From positions 4,422,488 to 4,486,487 of the forward strand of contig OZ024806.1 of assembly GCA_964017045.1 (NCBI GenBank): 64,000 bases of DNA. Direction: 5' to 3'. A model generated the notes under the pieces. That model worked only from the letters and a program-made list of their open reading frames with translations, ran no database searches and was not told the origin of the DNA. This document shows, piece by piece, positions 42,901 through 56,083 of this stretch; position 1 is the first letter of the stretch, and each line of letters opens with the position of its first letter. Both the position numbers and the translations under genes were made by a program. The DNA is from Omphiscola glabra. Its lineage: Eukaryota; Mollusca; Gastropoda; Lymnaeidae.

Positions 42901-45900
42901 CACATAGTCTCTATCTCTGTTATCACATAGTCTCTATCTCTGTTATCACATAGTCTCTATCTCTGTTATCATATAGTCTCTATCTCTGTTATCACATAGT
43001 CTCTACCTCTTTTATCATATAGTCTCTATCTCTGTTATCATATAGTCTCTATCTCTGTTATCACATAGTCTTTATCTCTGTTATCATATAGTCTCTATCT
43101 CTGTAATCATATAGTCTCTATCTCTGTTATCACATAGTCTATATCTCTGTTATCACATAGTCTATATCTCTGTTATCATATAGTCTCTATCTCTGTTATC
43201 ACATAGTCTCTATCTCTGTTATCACATAGTCTCTATCTCTGTTATCATATAGTCTCTATCTCTGTTATCACATAGTCTCTATCTCTGTTATCATATAGTC
43301 TCTATTTTTGTTATCATATAGTCTATATCTCTGTTATCACATAGTCTCTATCTCTGTTATCACATAGTCTCTATTTCTGTTATCACATAGTCTCTATCTC
43401 TGTTATCACATAGTCTCTATCTCTGTTATCATATAGTCTCTATCTCTGTTATCACATAGTCTCTATCTCTTTTATCATATAGTCTCTATCTCTGTTATCA
43501 TATAGTCTCTATCTCTGTTATCACATAGTCTCTATCTCTGTTATCACATAGTCTCTATCTCTGTTATCATATACTCTCTATTTTTGTTATCATATAGTCT
43601 ATATCTCTGTTATCACATAGTCTCTATCTCTGTTATCACATAGTCTCTATCTCTGTTATCACATAGTCTCTATCTCTGTTATCACATAGTCTCTATCTCT
43701 GTTATCATATAGTCTCTATCTCTGTTATCACATAGTCTCTATCTCTTTTATCATATAGTCTCTATCTCTGTTATCATATAGTCTCTATCTCTGTTATCAC
43801 ATAGTCTTTATCTCTGTTATCATATAGTCTCTATCTCTGTAATCATATAGTCTCTATCTCTGTTATCACATAGTCTATATCTCTGTTATCACATAGTCTA
43901 TATCTCTGTTATCATATAGTCTCTATCTCTGTTATCACATAGTCTCTATCTCTGTTATCATATAGTCTCTATCTCTGTTATCACATAGTCTCTATCTCTG
44001 TTATCACATAGTCTATATCTCTGTTATCATATAGTCTCTATCTCTGTTATCACATAGTCTCTATCTCTGTTATCATATAGTCTCTATCTCTGTTATCACA
44101 TAGTCTCTATCTCTGTTATCACATAGTCTCTATCTCTGTTATCATATATTCTCTATCTCTGTTATCATATAGTCTCTATCTCTGTTATCACATAGTCTCT
44201 ATCTCTGTTATCACATAGTCTCTATCTCTGTTATCACATAGTCTCTATCTCTGTTATCACATAGTCTCTATCTCTGTTATCATATAGTCTCTATCTCTGT
44301 TATCACATAGTCTCTATCTCTGTTATCACATAGTCTCTATCTCTGTTATCACATAGTCTCTATCTCTGTTATCATATATTCTCTATCTCTGTTATCATAT
44401 AGTCTCTATCTCTGTTATCACATAGTCTCTATCTCTGTTATCACATAGTCTCTATCTCTGTTATCACATAGTCTCTATCTCTGTTATCACATAGTCTCTA
44501 TCTCTGTTATCATATAGTCTCTATTTTTGTTATCATATAGTCTATATCTCTGTTATCACATAGTCTCTATCTCTGTTATCACATAGTCTCTATCTCTGTT
44601 ATCACATAGTCTCTATCTCTGTTATCACATAGTCTCTATCTCTGTTATCATATAGTCTCTATCTCTGTTATCACATAGTCTCTATCTCTGTTATCACATA
44701 GTCTCTATCTCTGTTATCATATAGTCTCTATCTCTGTTATCACATAGTCTCTATCTCTGTTATCATATAGTCTCTATCTCTGTTATCACATAGTCTCTAT
44801 CTCTTTTATCACATAGTCTCTATCTCTGTTATCATATAGTCTCTATCTCTGTTATCATATAGTCTCTATCTCTGTTATCACATAGTCTCTATTTCTGTTA
44901 TCACATAGTCTCTATCTCTGTTATCATATAGTCTCTATCTCTGTTATCACATATTCTCTATCTCTGTTATCATATATTCTCTATCTCTGTTATCACATAG
45001 TCTCTATCTCTGTTATCATATAGTCTCTATCTCTGTTATCATATAGTCTCTATCTCTGTTATCACATAGTCTCTATCTCTGTTATCATATAGTCTCTATC
45101 TCTGTAATCATATAGTCTCTATCTCTGTTATCACATAGTCTATATCTCTGTTATCACATAGTCTATATCTCTGTTATCATATAGTCTCTATCTCTGTTAT
45201 CACATAGTCTCTATCTCTGTTATCATATAGTCTCTATCTCTGTTATCACATAGTCTCTATCTCTGTTATCACATAGTCTATATCTCTGTTATCATATAGT
45301 CTCTATCTCTGTTATCACATAGTCTCTATCTCTGTTATCATATAGTCTCTATCTCTGTTATCACATAGTCTCTATCTCTGTTATCACATAGTCTCTATCT
45401 CTGTTATCATATATTCTCTATCTCTGTTATCATATAGTCTCTATCTCTGTTATCACATAGTCTCTATCTCTGTTATCACATAGTCTCTATCTCTGTTATC
45501 ACATAGTCTCTATCTCTGTTATCACATAGTCTCTATCTCTGTTATCATATAGTCTCTATTTTTGTTATCATATAGTCTATATCTCTGTTATCACATAGTC
45601 TCTATCTCTGTTATCACATAGTCTCTATCTCTGTTATCACATAGTCTCTATCTCTGTTATCACATAGTCTCTATCTCTGTTATCATATAGTCTCTATCTC
45701 TGTTATCACATTGTCTCTATCTCTTTTATCATATAGTCTCTATCTCTGTTATCATATAGTCTCTATCTCTGTTATCACATAGTCTTTATCTCTGTTATCA
45801 TATAGTCTCTATCTCTGTAATCATATAGTCTCTATCTCTGTTATCACATAGTCTATATCTCTGTTATCACATAGTCTATATCTCTGTTATCATATAGTCT

Positions 45901-48900
45901 CTATCTCTGTTATCACATAGTCTCTATCTCTGTTATCATATAGTCTCTATCTCTGTTATCACATAGTCTCTATCTCTGTTATCACATAGTCTATATCTCT
46001 GTTATCATATAGTCTCTATCTCTGTTATCACATAGTCTCTATCTCTGTTATCATATAGTCTCTATCTCTGTTATCACATAGTCTCTATCTCTGTTATCAC
46101 ATAGTCTCTATCTCTGTTATCATATATTCTCTATCTCTGTTATCATATAGTCTCTATCTCTGTTATCACATAGTCTCTATCTCTGTTATCACATAGTCTC
46201 TATCTCTGTTATCACATAGTCTCTATCTCTGTTATCACATAGTCTCTATCTCTGTTATCATATAGTCTCTATCTCTGTTATCACATAGTCTCTATCTCTG
46301 TTATCACATAGTCTCTATCTCTGTTATCACATAGTCTCTATCTCTGTTATCATATATTCTCTATCTCTGTTATCATATAGTCTCTATCTCTGTTATCACA
46401 TAGTCTCTATCTCTGTTATCACATAGTCTCTATCTCTGTTATCACATAGTCTCTATCTCTGTTATCACATAGTCTCTATCTCTGTTATCATATAGTCTCT
46501 ATTTTTGTTATCATATAGTCTATATCTCTGTTATCACATAGTCTCTATCTCTGTTATCACATAGTCTCTATCTCTGTTATCACATAGTCTCTATCTCTGT
46601 TATCACATAGTCTCTATCTCTGTTATCATATAGTCTCTATCTCTGTTATCACATAGTCTCTATCTCTTTTATCATATAGTCTCTATCTCTGTTATCATAT
46701 AGTCTCTATCTCTGTTATCACATAGTCTTTATCTCTGTTATCATATAGTCTCTATCTCTGTAATCATATAGTCTCTATCTCTGTTATCACATAGTCTATA
46801 TCTCTGTTATCACATAGTCTATATCTCTGTTATCATATAGTCTCTATCTCTGTTATCACATAGTCTCTATCTCTGTTATCATATAGTCTCTATCTCTGTT
46901 ATCACATAGTCTCTATCTCTGTTATCACATAGTCTATATCTCTGTTATCATATAGTCTCTATCTCTGTAATCATATAGTCTCTATCTCTGTTATCACATA
47001 GTCTATATCTCTGTTATCACATAGTCTATATCTCTGTTATCATATAGTCTCTATCTCTGTTATCACATAGTCTCTATCTCTGTTATCATATAGTCTCTAT
47101 CTCTGTTATCACATAGTCTCTATCTCTGTTATCACATAGTCTATATCTCTGTTATCATATAGTCTCTATCTCTGTTATCACATAGTCTCTATCTCTGTTA
47201 TCATATAGTCTCTATCTCTGTTATCACATAGTCTCTATCTCTGTTATCACATAGTCTCTATCTCTGTTATCATATATTCTCTATCTCTGTTATCATATAG
47301 TCTCTATCTCTGTTATCACATAGTCTCTATCTCTGTTATCACATAGTCTCTATCTCTGTTATCACATAGTCTCTATCTCTGTTATCACATAGTCTCTATC
47401 TCTGTTATCATATAGTCTCTATTTTTGTTATCATATAGTCTATATCTCTGTTATCACATAGTCTCTATCTCTGTTATCACATAGTCTCTATCTCTGTTAT
47501 CACATAGTCTCTATCTCTGTTATCACATAGTCTCTATCTCTGTTATCATATAGTCTCTATCTCTGTTATCACATAGTCTCTATCTCTTTTATCATATAGT
47601 CTCTATCTCTGTTATCATATAGTCTCTATCTCTGTTATCACATAGTCTTTATCTCTGTTATCATATAGTCTCTATCTCTGTAATCATATAGTCTCTATCT
47701 CTGTTATCACATAGTCTATATCTCTGTTATCACATAGTCTATATCTCTGTTATCATATAGTCTCTATCTCTGTTATCACATAGTCTCTATCTCTGTTATC
47801 ACATAGTCTCTATCTCTGTTATCATATAGTCTCTATCTCTGTTATCACATAGTCTCTATCTCTGTTATCATATAGTCTCTATTTTTGTTATCATATAGTC
47901 TATATCTCTGTTATCACATAGTCTCTATCTCTGTTATCACATAGTCTCTATCTCTGTTATCACATAGTCTCTATCTCTGTTATCACATAGTCTCTATCTC
48001 TGTTATCATATAGTCTCTATCTCTGTTATCACATAGTCTCTATCTCTTTTATCATATAGTCTCTATCTCTGTTATCATATAGTCTCTATCTCTGTTATCA
48101 CATAGTCTCTATCTCTGTTATCACATAGTCTCTATCTCTGTTATCATATAGTCTCTATTTTTGTTATTATATAGTCTATATCTCTGTTATCACATAGTCT
48201 CTATCTCTGTTATCACATAGTCTCTATCTCTGTTATCACATAGTCTCTATCTCTGTTATCACATAGTCTCTATCTCTGTTATCATATAGTCTATATCTCT
48301 GTTATCACATAGTCTCTATCTCTTTTATCATATAGTCTCTATCTCTGTTATCATATAGTCTCTATCTCTGTTATCACATAGTCTTTATCTCTGTTATCAT
48401 ATAGTCTCTATCTCTGTAATCATATAGTCTCTATCTCTGTTATCACATAGTCTATATCTCTGTTATCACATAGTCTATATCTCTGTTATCATATAGTCTC
48501 TATCTCTGTTATCACATAGTCTCTATCTCTGTTATCATATAGTCTCTATCTCTGTTATCACATAGTCTCTATCTCTGTTATCACATAGTCTATATCTCTG
48601 TTATCATATAGTCTCTATCTCTGTTATCACATAGTCTCTATCTCTGTTATCATATAGTCTCTATCTCTGTTATCACATAGTCTCTATCTCTGTTATCACA
48701 TAGTCTCTATCTCTGTTATCATATATTCTCTATCTCTGTTATCATATAGTCTCTATCTCTGTTATCACATAGTCTCTATCTCTGTTATCACATAGTCTCT
48801 ATCTCTGTTATCACATAGTCTCTATCTCTGTTATCACATAGTCTCTATCTCTGTTATCATATAGTCTCTATCTCTGTTATCACATAGTCTCTATCTCTGT

Positions 48901-51900
48901 TATCACATAGTCTCTATCTCTGTTATCACATAGTCTCTATCTCTGTTATCATATATTCTCTATCTCTGTTATCATATAGTCTCTATCTCTGTTATCACAT
49001 AGTCTCTATCTCTGTTATCACATAGTCTCTATCTCTGTTATCACATAGTCTCTATCTCTGTTATCACATAGTCTCTATCTCTGTTATCATATAGTCTCTA
49101 TTTTTGTTATCATATAGTCTATATCTCTGTTATCACATAGTCTCTATCTCTGTTATCACATAGTCTCTATCTCTGTTATCACATAGTCTCTATCTCTGTT
49201 ATCACATAGTCTCTATCTCTGTTATCATATAGTCTCTATCTCTGTTATCACATAGTCTCTATCTCTGTTATCACATAGTCTCTATCTCTGTTATCATATA
49301 GTCTCTATCTCTGTTATCACATAGTCTCTATCTCTGTTATCACATATTCTCTATCTCTGTTATCATATAGTCTCTATCTCTGTTATCACATAGTCTCTAT
49401 CTCTGTTATCATATAGTCTCTATCTCTGTTATCATATAGTCTCTATCTCTGTTATCACATAGTCTCTATCTCTGTTATCACATAGTCTCTATCTCTGTTA
49501 TCACATAGTCTCTATCTCTGTTATCACATAGTCTCTATCTCTGTTATCATATAGTCTCTATTTTTGTTATCATATAGTCTATATCTCTGTTATCACATAG
49601 TCTCTATCTCTGTTATCACATAGTCTCTATCTCTGTTATCACATAGTCTCTATCTCTGTTATCACATAGTCTCTATCTCTGTTATCATATAGTCTCTATC
49701 TCTGTTATCACATAGTCTCTATCTCTTTTATCATATAGTCTCTATCTCTGTTATCATATAGTCTCTATCTCTGTTATCACATAGTCTTTATCTCTGTTAT
49801 CATATAGTCTCTATCTCTGTAATCATATAGTCTCTATCTCTGTTATCACATAGTCTATATCTCTGTTATCACATAGTCTATATCTCTGTTATCATATAGT
49901 CTCTATCTCTGTTATCACATAGTCTCTATCTCTGTTATCACATAGTCTCTATCTCTGTTATCATATAGTCTCTATCTCTGTTATCACATAGTCTCTATCT
50001 CTGTTATCATATAGTCTCTATTTTTGTTATCATATAGTCTATATCTCTGTTATCACATAGTCTCTATCTCTGTTATCACATAGTCTCTATCTCTGTTATC
50101 ACATAGTCTCTATCTCTGTTATCACATAGTCTCTATCTCTGTTATCATATAGTCTCTATCTCTGTTATCACATAGTCTCTATCTCTTTTATCATATAGTC
50201 TCTATTTCTGTTATCATATAGTCTCTATCTCTGTTATCACATAGTCTCTATCTCTGTTATCACATAGTCTCTATCTCTGTTATCATATAGTCTCTATTTT
50301 TGTTATCATATAGTCTATATCTCTGTTATCACATAGTCTCTATCTCTGTTATCACATAGTCTCTATCTCTGTTATCACATAGTCTCTATCTCTGTTATCA
50401 CATAGTCTCTATCTCTGTTATCATATAGTCTCTATCTCTGTTATCACATAGTCTCTATCTCTTTTATCATATAGTCTCTATCTCTGTTATCATATAGTCT
50501 CTATCTCTGTTATCACATAGTCTTTATCTCTGTTATCATATAGTCTCTATCTCTGTAATCATATAGTCTCTATCTCTGTTATCACATAGTCTATATCTCT
50601 GTTATCACATAGTCTATATCTCTGTTATCATATAGTCTCTATCTCTGTTATCACATAGTCTCTATCTCTGTTATCATATAGTCTCTATCTCTGTTATCAC
50701 ATAGTCTCTATCTCTGTTATCACATAGTCTATATCTCTGTTATCATATAGTCTCTATCTCTGTTATCACATAGTCTCTATCTCTGTTATCATATAGTCTC
50801 TATCTCTGTTATCACATAGTCTCTATCTCTGTTATCACATAGTCTCTATCTCTGTTATCACATAGTCTCTATCTCTGTTATCACATAGTCTCTATCTCTG
50901 TTATCACATAGTCTCTATCTCTGTTATCATATAGTCTCTATCTCTGTTATCACATAGTCTCTATCTCTTTTATCATATAGTCTCTATCTCTGTTATCATA
51001 TAGTCTCTATCTCTGTTATCACATAGTCTTTATCTCTGTTATCATATAGTCTCTATCTCTGTAATCATATAGTCTCTATCTCTGTTATCACATAGTCTAT
51101 ATCTATGTTATCACATAGTCTATATCTCTGTTATCATATAGTCTCTATCTCTGTTATCACATAGTCTCTATCTCTGTTATCATATAGTCTCTATCTCTGT
51201 TATCACATAGTCTCTATCTCTGTTATCACATAGTCTATATCTCTGTTATCATATAGTCTCTATCTCTGTTATCACATAGTCTCTATCTCTGTTATCATAT
51301 AGTCTCTATCTCTGTTATCACATAGTCTCTATCTCTGTTATCACATAGTCTCTATCTCTGTTATCATATATTCTCTATCTCTGTTATCATATAGTCTCTA
51401 TCTCTGTTATCACATAGTCTCTATCTCTGTTATCACATAGTCTCTATCTCTGTTATCACATAGTCTCTATCTCTGTTATCACATAGTCTCTATCTCTGTT
51501 ATCACATAGTCTCTATCTCTGTTATCACATAGTCTCTATCTCTGTTATCACATAGTCTCTATCTCTGTTATCACATAGTCTCTATCTCTGTTATCACATA
51601 GTCTCTATCTCTGTTATCATATATTCTCTATCTCTGTTATCATATAGTCTCTATCTCTGTTATCACATAGTCTCTATCTCTGTTATCACATAGTCTCTAT
51701 CTCTGTTATCACATAGTCTCTATCTCTGTTATCACATAGTCTCTATCTCTGTTATCATATAGTCTCTATTTTTGTTATCATATAGTCTATATCTCTGTTA
51801 TCACATAGTCTCTATCTCTGTTATCACATAGTCTCTATCTCTGTTATCACATAGTCTCTATCTCTGTTATCACATAGTCTCTATCTCTGTTATCATATAG

Positions 51901-52419
51901 TCTCTATCTCTGTTATCACATAGTCTCTATCTCTTTTATCATATAGTCTCTATCTCTGTTATCATATAGTCTCTATCTCTGTTATCACATAGTCTTTATC
52001 TCTGTTATCATATAGTCTCTATCTCTGTAATCATATAGTCTCTATCTCTGTTATCACATAGTCTATATCTCTGTTATCACATAGTCTATATCTCTGTTAT
52101 CATATAGTCTCTATCTCTGTTATCATATAGTCTCTATCTCTGTTATCACATAGTCTCTATCTCTGTTATCACATAGTCTATATCTCTGTTATCATATAGT
52201 CTCTATCTCTGTTATCACATAGTCTCTATCTCTGTTATCATATAGTCTCTATCTCTGTTATCACATAGTCTCTATCTCTGTTATCACATAGTCTCTATCT
52301 CTGTTATCATATATTCTCTATCTCTGTTATCATATAGTCTCTATCTCTGTTATCACATAGTCTCTATCTCTGTTATCACATAGTCTCTATCTCTGTTATC
52401 ATAGAGTCTCTATCTCTGT
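40000..52419. repeat. 12.4-kb satellite of 23-bp units, about 540 copies, with higher-order structure
   Basis: Unit tagtctctatctctgttat plus caca or cata. Frequent variants are ctatatctc, ctatttttg, ctgtaatc, cttttatc, cacatagtcttt and catattct. Marker variants recur in fixed order. Successive ctatttttg units lie near 41046, 41922, 42841, 43303, 43577, 44520, 45555, 46498, 47418, 47878, 48154 and 49097. The spacings 920, 460, 276 and 943 appear twice, 4.576-4.577 kb apart (199 units), while the left part is offset by about 4.508 kb (196 units). The array is thus two full and one partial copy of a 4.5-4.6 kb superunit. Each unit carries two WGATAR-type sites on the minus strand (tgataa and agatag). 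Confidence 0.97.
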
Positions 52420-53180
52420 ATAAAAATATTATCAGATTTAGAACTAACGTTCAGCCAATAAACACTTACAATTTATATCATTGAGTTTATTTTTATAATT
52501 TGACATTTGTGTTATACTTAAATAAACTTATCAATTTTCACCTGACTTAAGACGATTAAATTTTATTTTTTTAAATAGATTTTAATGACGTGGTAGGTAA
52601 TCATTACGATTTTAGAGATTTTTTGTAGCCTTTGTTTTTTGGTTTTTTTTTTGGGGTGCTGACTCATTTTTGAGACATATATTGTTTTAAAATCACAAAA
52701 GAATCTTATTTGTATTGCACTCTATTTAAAAAAATATTGCATTTTATTATTTAAAACTACAATTTAATAGAGAAACAATGAAATCATTTAAATTCACAAG
52801 AGTGCATTTCGTGTTCATGACCAAAGGGAGTTAAATTTATGTAAAATCAAAACATAGTTTCAGTATTTTCCTCTTCGTTAATTTACAGTCGTTACAATTT
52901 TTTTCTAAAGTGATTCATTCGTAAAAATCTGTAAAAATATTATTAAACTACATTGTTCCAGAATATTAAATCAAGAATTAAAACAAATAATTGTGAATCT
53001 CTTGTTATGATTACTTCTTGAATTAAATGTGTATCATAATTGGGAGAAAGTTAAACACTCCTTCCCTTCTGATAACATTATACAATAAACTAATGTTATA
53101 CAAAAATCTCATTCCAATCATGGTCGTATGACTTAGAGTAATATTGATATGCAATCATTGCTACAAAGTCATTCGGGTTT
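52420..53180. other. AT-rich spacer
   Basis: A/T-rich with T-runs. No gene, RNA or repeat recognised. Confidence 0.5.
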
Positions 53181-53423
53181 TTGACTCGTTTAAACTTATT
53201 TCTTTTTTTTAATATTTGTTTTGTTATGTGTTTGTTTATTTGTCTGCTTATTTACATTAAACCAATTCAGTCACATGTTATTATTTTCTTTATTCATCAT
53301 AAAAGATCCGAAAATGATGAGGTAAATCACGATGAGGTAAATGTCGATGAGGTAAATGGCGATGAGGTAAATGACGATGAGTTAAATGACGAGGATGTAA
53401 ATGCAGATGAGATGAAGCTTTGA
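53181..53423 (+). other. Short open frame with hydrophobic start and acidic DEVN repeats
   Basis: Eighty codons: a hydrophobic stretch LFLFFNICFVMCLFICLLIY (residues 6-25), which could be a signal or anchor, then repeats of DEVN-x encoded by a 15-bp tandem repeat gatgaggtaaatgac (about seven copies, 53316-53412). No homologue is recognised. The frame may be open simply because the repeat lacks stops in it. Kept as a candidate only. Confidence 0.2.
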
Positions 53424-53924
53424 AGTGGTTTATGTGAAATTATTTCGTAAAATACTATTTATAAGGGACATCAAGGAGATGTAACAAGAAATAAATAGGG
53501 GAAATCTAGTCCCAAATACCAACTGCGAACATGGGGGTAAATTGCAAAAAACTCCAAATGTCTAATTATTTATCATCCTCTTAATTTGTTAAAACTGAAT
53601 GATAGAAATATATTTAATTATAGGCCTACTTATCAGTAGTATAGAGCAGTGTTTCCCAACGTAGCGCCAACGCCCCACGCGCTGGGGGGGGGGGGCATTA
53701 TTGCTTAGGGGGGCAATTTGAAAATGAGCTGTCCAGAATTTGAAAATCAACCGTCTACAATGAGTTAACTTGTATTTTAAAAGTAGAATCGTTAGAATCT
53801 CAATTTAAAATAAGCGTCCGTTAAAAGTGATCTTAATGTCAGTTGATTTAAAATGTAGCCAATAGTATCAGTTTTTAGTAAAATGGCTGCTTAAGATTGA
53901 TGAAAAATGAGAATCCAGAAATAC

Positions 53925-55505
53925 AACTTATGCATTGAGTTATTCATAGGGAAAACTTGGTAGCTAAAAACATTTCGCCTGTTCTAAACGAAGTACTAAA
54001 TTCAGTTAAAAAGTGAATCAATGCTATTAAATCTAATGCCAAATGTGGACGACTCTTCAAGCTATTTTGTGAAGAAGAAAATGTAGACTGTGAGAGACTA
54101 TTACATTTCACGCTGAAGTAAGATGGCTTTCGAAAGGGAATTGCTTGAAAAAATGTATGGAACTATTTAATACTCTTGCGATTTTTTTTTAAGTGACAAT
54201 CATAAAAGGAGTACCTGTTAAGTGTCTATGGTAAAGCATTTGTGAGTTATTTAGCCGATATCTTTGAAACACTAAATATACTAAATAGCCAACATCAAGG
54301 AAAAAATAAAACTTTTTCGATTAAAAAGCAAAGATATGTGGTTTCATTGCATTTATTGAATTAAGGCAGAAACATAATTACAACATTTTTTTTTGAAAAG
54401 TTTCATTTCCTCCGAAAATGTGAAGTGACTGATACCGCTATACTTTTTACTGTCGATCATTTGAAAATTCCATTGACTGATTTAAAAGAAACAAATTAAT
54501 TTATTTTCAGACTCGGATGATGCAGCCAATGTTAGTGGATTTCTCTGATACTTCAACTATGCAGTATAAAGAAGAACTCCTCAAAACACAAAATAATGAT
54601 ATTGAATTCTTTATTTAATATAAAAGGAATGATGGCAAACCTTTATCAGGAAACAGAAATCAGATTTCCAAATTCAACCAAATGTGCAAGACAGCTATTG
54701 TTACCGTTTCTACCTTCATATTCAGCTGAATGTTGATTTAGTGCCATAAAGGATTTGCTGCAAGCTAAAAAAAACAACACATAAAAAAGAAATTGGCTGG
54801 ATATAACAAGCCTGAATTGATGGCCAGGATTGCGCAGACCACGACAGCACTAAAGAAGCTCAAGAAAATATGGAACGACAAAAATATAGCCCCCAGCACA
54901 AAAATCAGGCTGATGCGCTCATTAATCCTCTCCATGCCTGTGAGTCCTAGACATTAACATCAGAACTTGAAAGGAAAATAAAGGCGATGGAGATGAGATG
55001 TTACCGAGGCATTCTTGGCATCTGCTATAGAGACCACATCACCAATGAGCAAATAAAAGAAAGGATTTATCAAGCAATTGGGCAATATGATGACCTCCTG
55101 ACGTATGTTAAAAAGTGCAAACTTGAGTGGTATGGCCACGTGACAAGAAAACAAGGGCTCGCCAAAGAGATCTTGCAGGGCACAACTCTAGGAGGAAGGA
55201 GAAGAGGAAGACAGAGAACAAGATGGGAAGATAATATCAAAGAATGGACTGGATTACAACTAGGCGATGCTATGCGTAGAGCAGAAGACCGAGAGGAATG
55301 GAGAAGAATAGTGTACATGTCATCTGTGGCGACCAAACGGTCGAAGGACTACGGGACCTGATGATGATGATGATGATGATGAACACTGGATAAGCTGGGA
55401 GACTTGAGACTGAAACTGGTTCTGGTTCTGGTTAGGTTCGTGGCTGCATCTATTAAATATGAACCTAACATAAAATCATTTTGCAGCAAGCATCAAACAC
55501 AAATA
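53925..55505 (+). pseudogene. hAT transposase remnant (ZBED5/SCAND3-like C-terminal half), split by a LINE
   Basis: In shifting frames the plus strand reads VIHRENLVAKNISPVLNEVL, then RLFKLFCEEENVDCERLL and LADIFETLNILNSQHQGK. After these come CARQLLLPFLPSYSAEC and FSAIKDLLQAKKNN up to 54780. After the LINE it resumes with LDKLGDLRLKL (from about 55387) and YEPNIKSFCSKHQTQICH to about 55505. These are consecutive conserved segments of ZBED5-type transposases. Stops and frameshifts abound. The N-terminal half with the BED finger is missing, although the 5' terminus of the element is present. Confidence 0.8.
54781..55381 (+). mobile_element. 5'-truncated LINE with (ATG)n tail inside the hAT, plus strand
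   Basis: Same family as the minus-strand LINE end at 17463-17962. Encodes MRCYRGILGICYRDHITNEQ, then YDDLLTYVKKCKLEWYGHVT and GRQRTRWEDNIKEWTGLQLG, ending KDYGT and stop at about 55361, with a (tga)n tail to 55381. A short direct repeat aacac (54776-54780 and 55382-55386) flanks it, and the interrupted transposase continues in order on both sides, which fixes the boundaries well. The last 124 codons are still open. Confidence 0.9.
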
Positions 55506-55519
55506 TGTCACTATATTTA

Positions 55520-55700
55520 AATAATACATACTTTTTTTTTTCTGGCATCTGTCCGTCACAAGGTGACGATGGTATGGAATTCGAAGGACGAAATCCACAA
55601 GGCCTGGGATTATTCTTATAGGATTTTTAGCTGGTTCCCAACAGCAAATCGCCTCTCTCCACGCCGGTGGATGACCCCAAGGGAACATCATAATTACTAA
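55520..55700. other. Unassigned block within the hAT
   Basis: A less AT-rich block (ggcatctgtccgtcacaagg to ccccaagggaac). It is out of character with the hAT 3' part and may be another short insertion. No family recognised. Confidence 0.3.
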
Positions 55701-56083
55701 TAATTAAAATTATATAGAAAAAAATGTCATTAAAATTGTTTCGTACTTGAATTTCTGTTCTAAATTAAATGTTTTGAACATTTACTTACTATATTTCCTC
55801 ACCAATTTCCTGGAGACTTCTTTATAAAACACATCATTTAAGTTTTTTCAGTGAATAATCCAATTTTTTAATTATTAAAAATTATGTATATGATACATAG
55901 GGGGGGGGGCTTATAAATTTTAGAAAGGCTTAGGTGGTGCATTGCACAAAAAAGGTTGGGAAACACAGTTGACATGCAAGTGAAAGAAGAAAAAGAGACA
56001 GACAGATTCTGGTTCTGGTTCGGTACGTTGCTGCAGGCATAAACTGGCATATGTGCAACAGTTGGGGACGCGATGTTGCCAAT

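Larger units (their letters stand above)
53647..55968 (+). mobile_element. Decayed hAT transposon, ZBED5-like, with nested LINE
   Basis: Starts cagtgtttcccaacgtag and ends ggttgggaaacacag; the termini are inverted repeats with one mismatch. G-runs lie just inside both ends (53684 and 55901). The 8 bp outside (gtatagag and ttgacatg) do not match, so the target duplication has decayed or one end was rearranged. It carries a transposase remnant and a LINE insertion, listed separately. Confidence 0.75.

Noticed and set aside
53639..55976. 8-bp target duplication for the ZBED5-like hAT
   Set aside because: The flanking octamers gtatagag and ttgacatg do not match, so no duplication is claimed.
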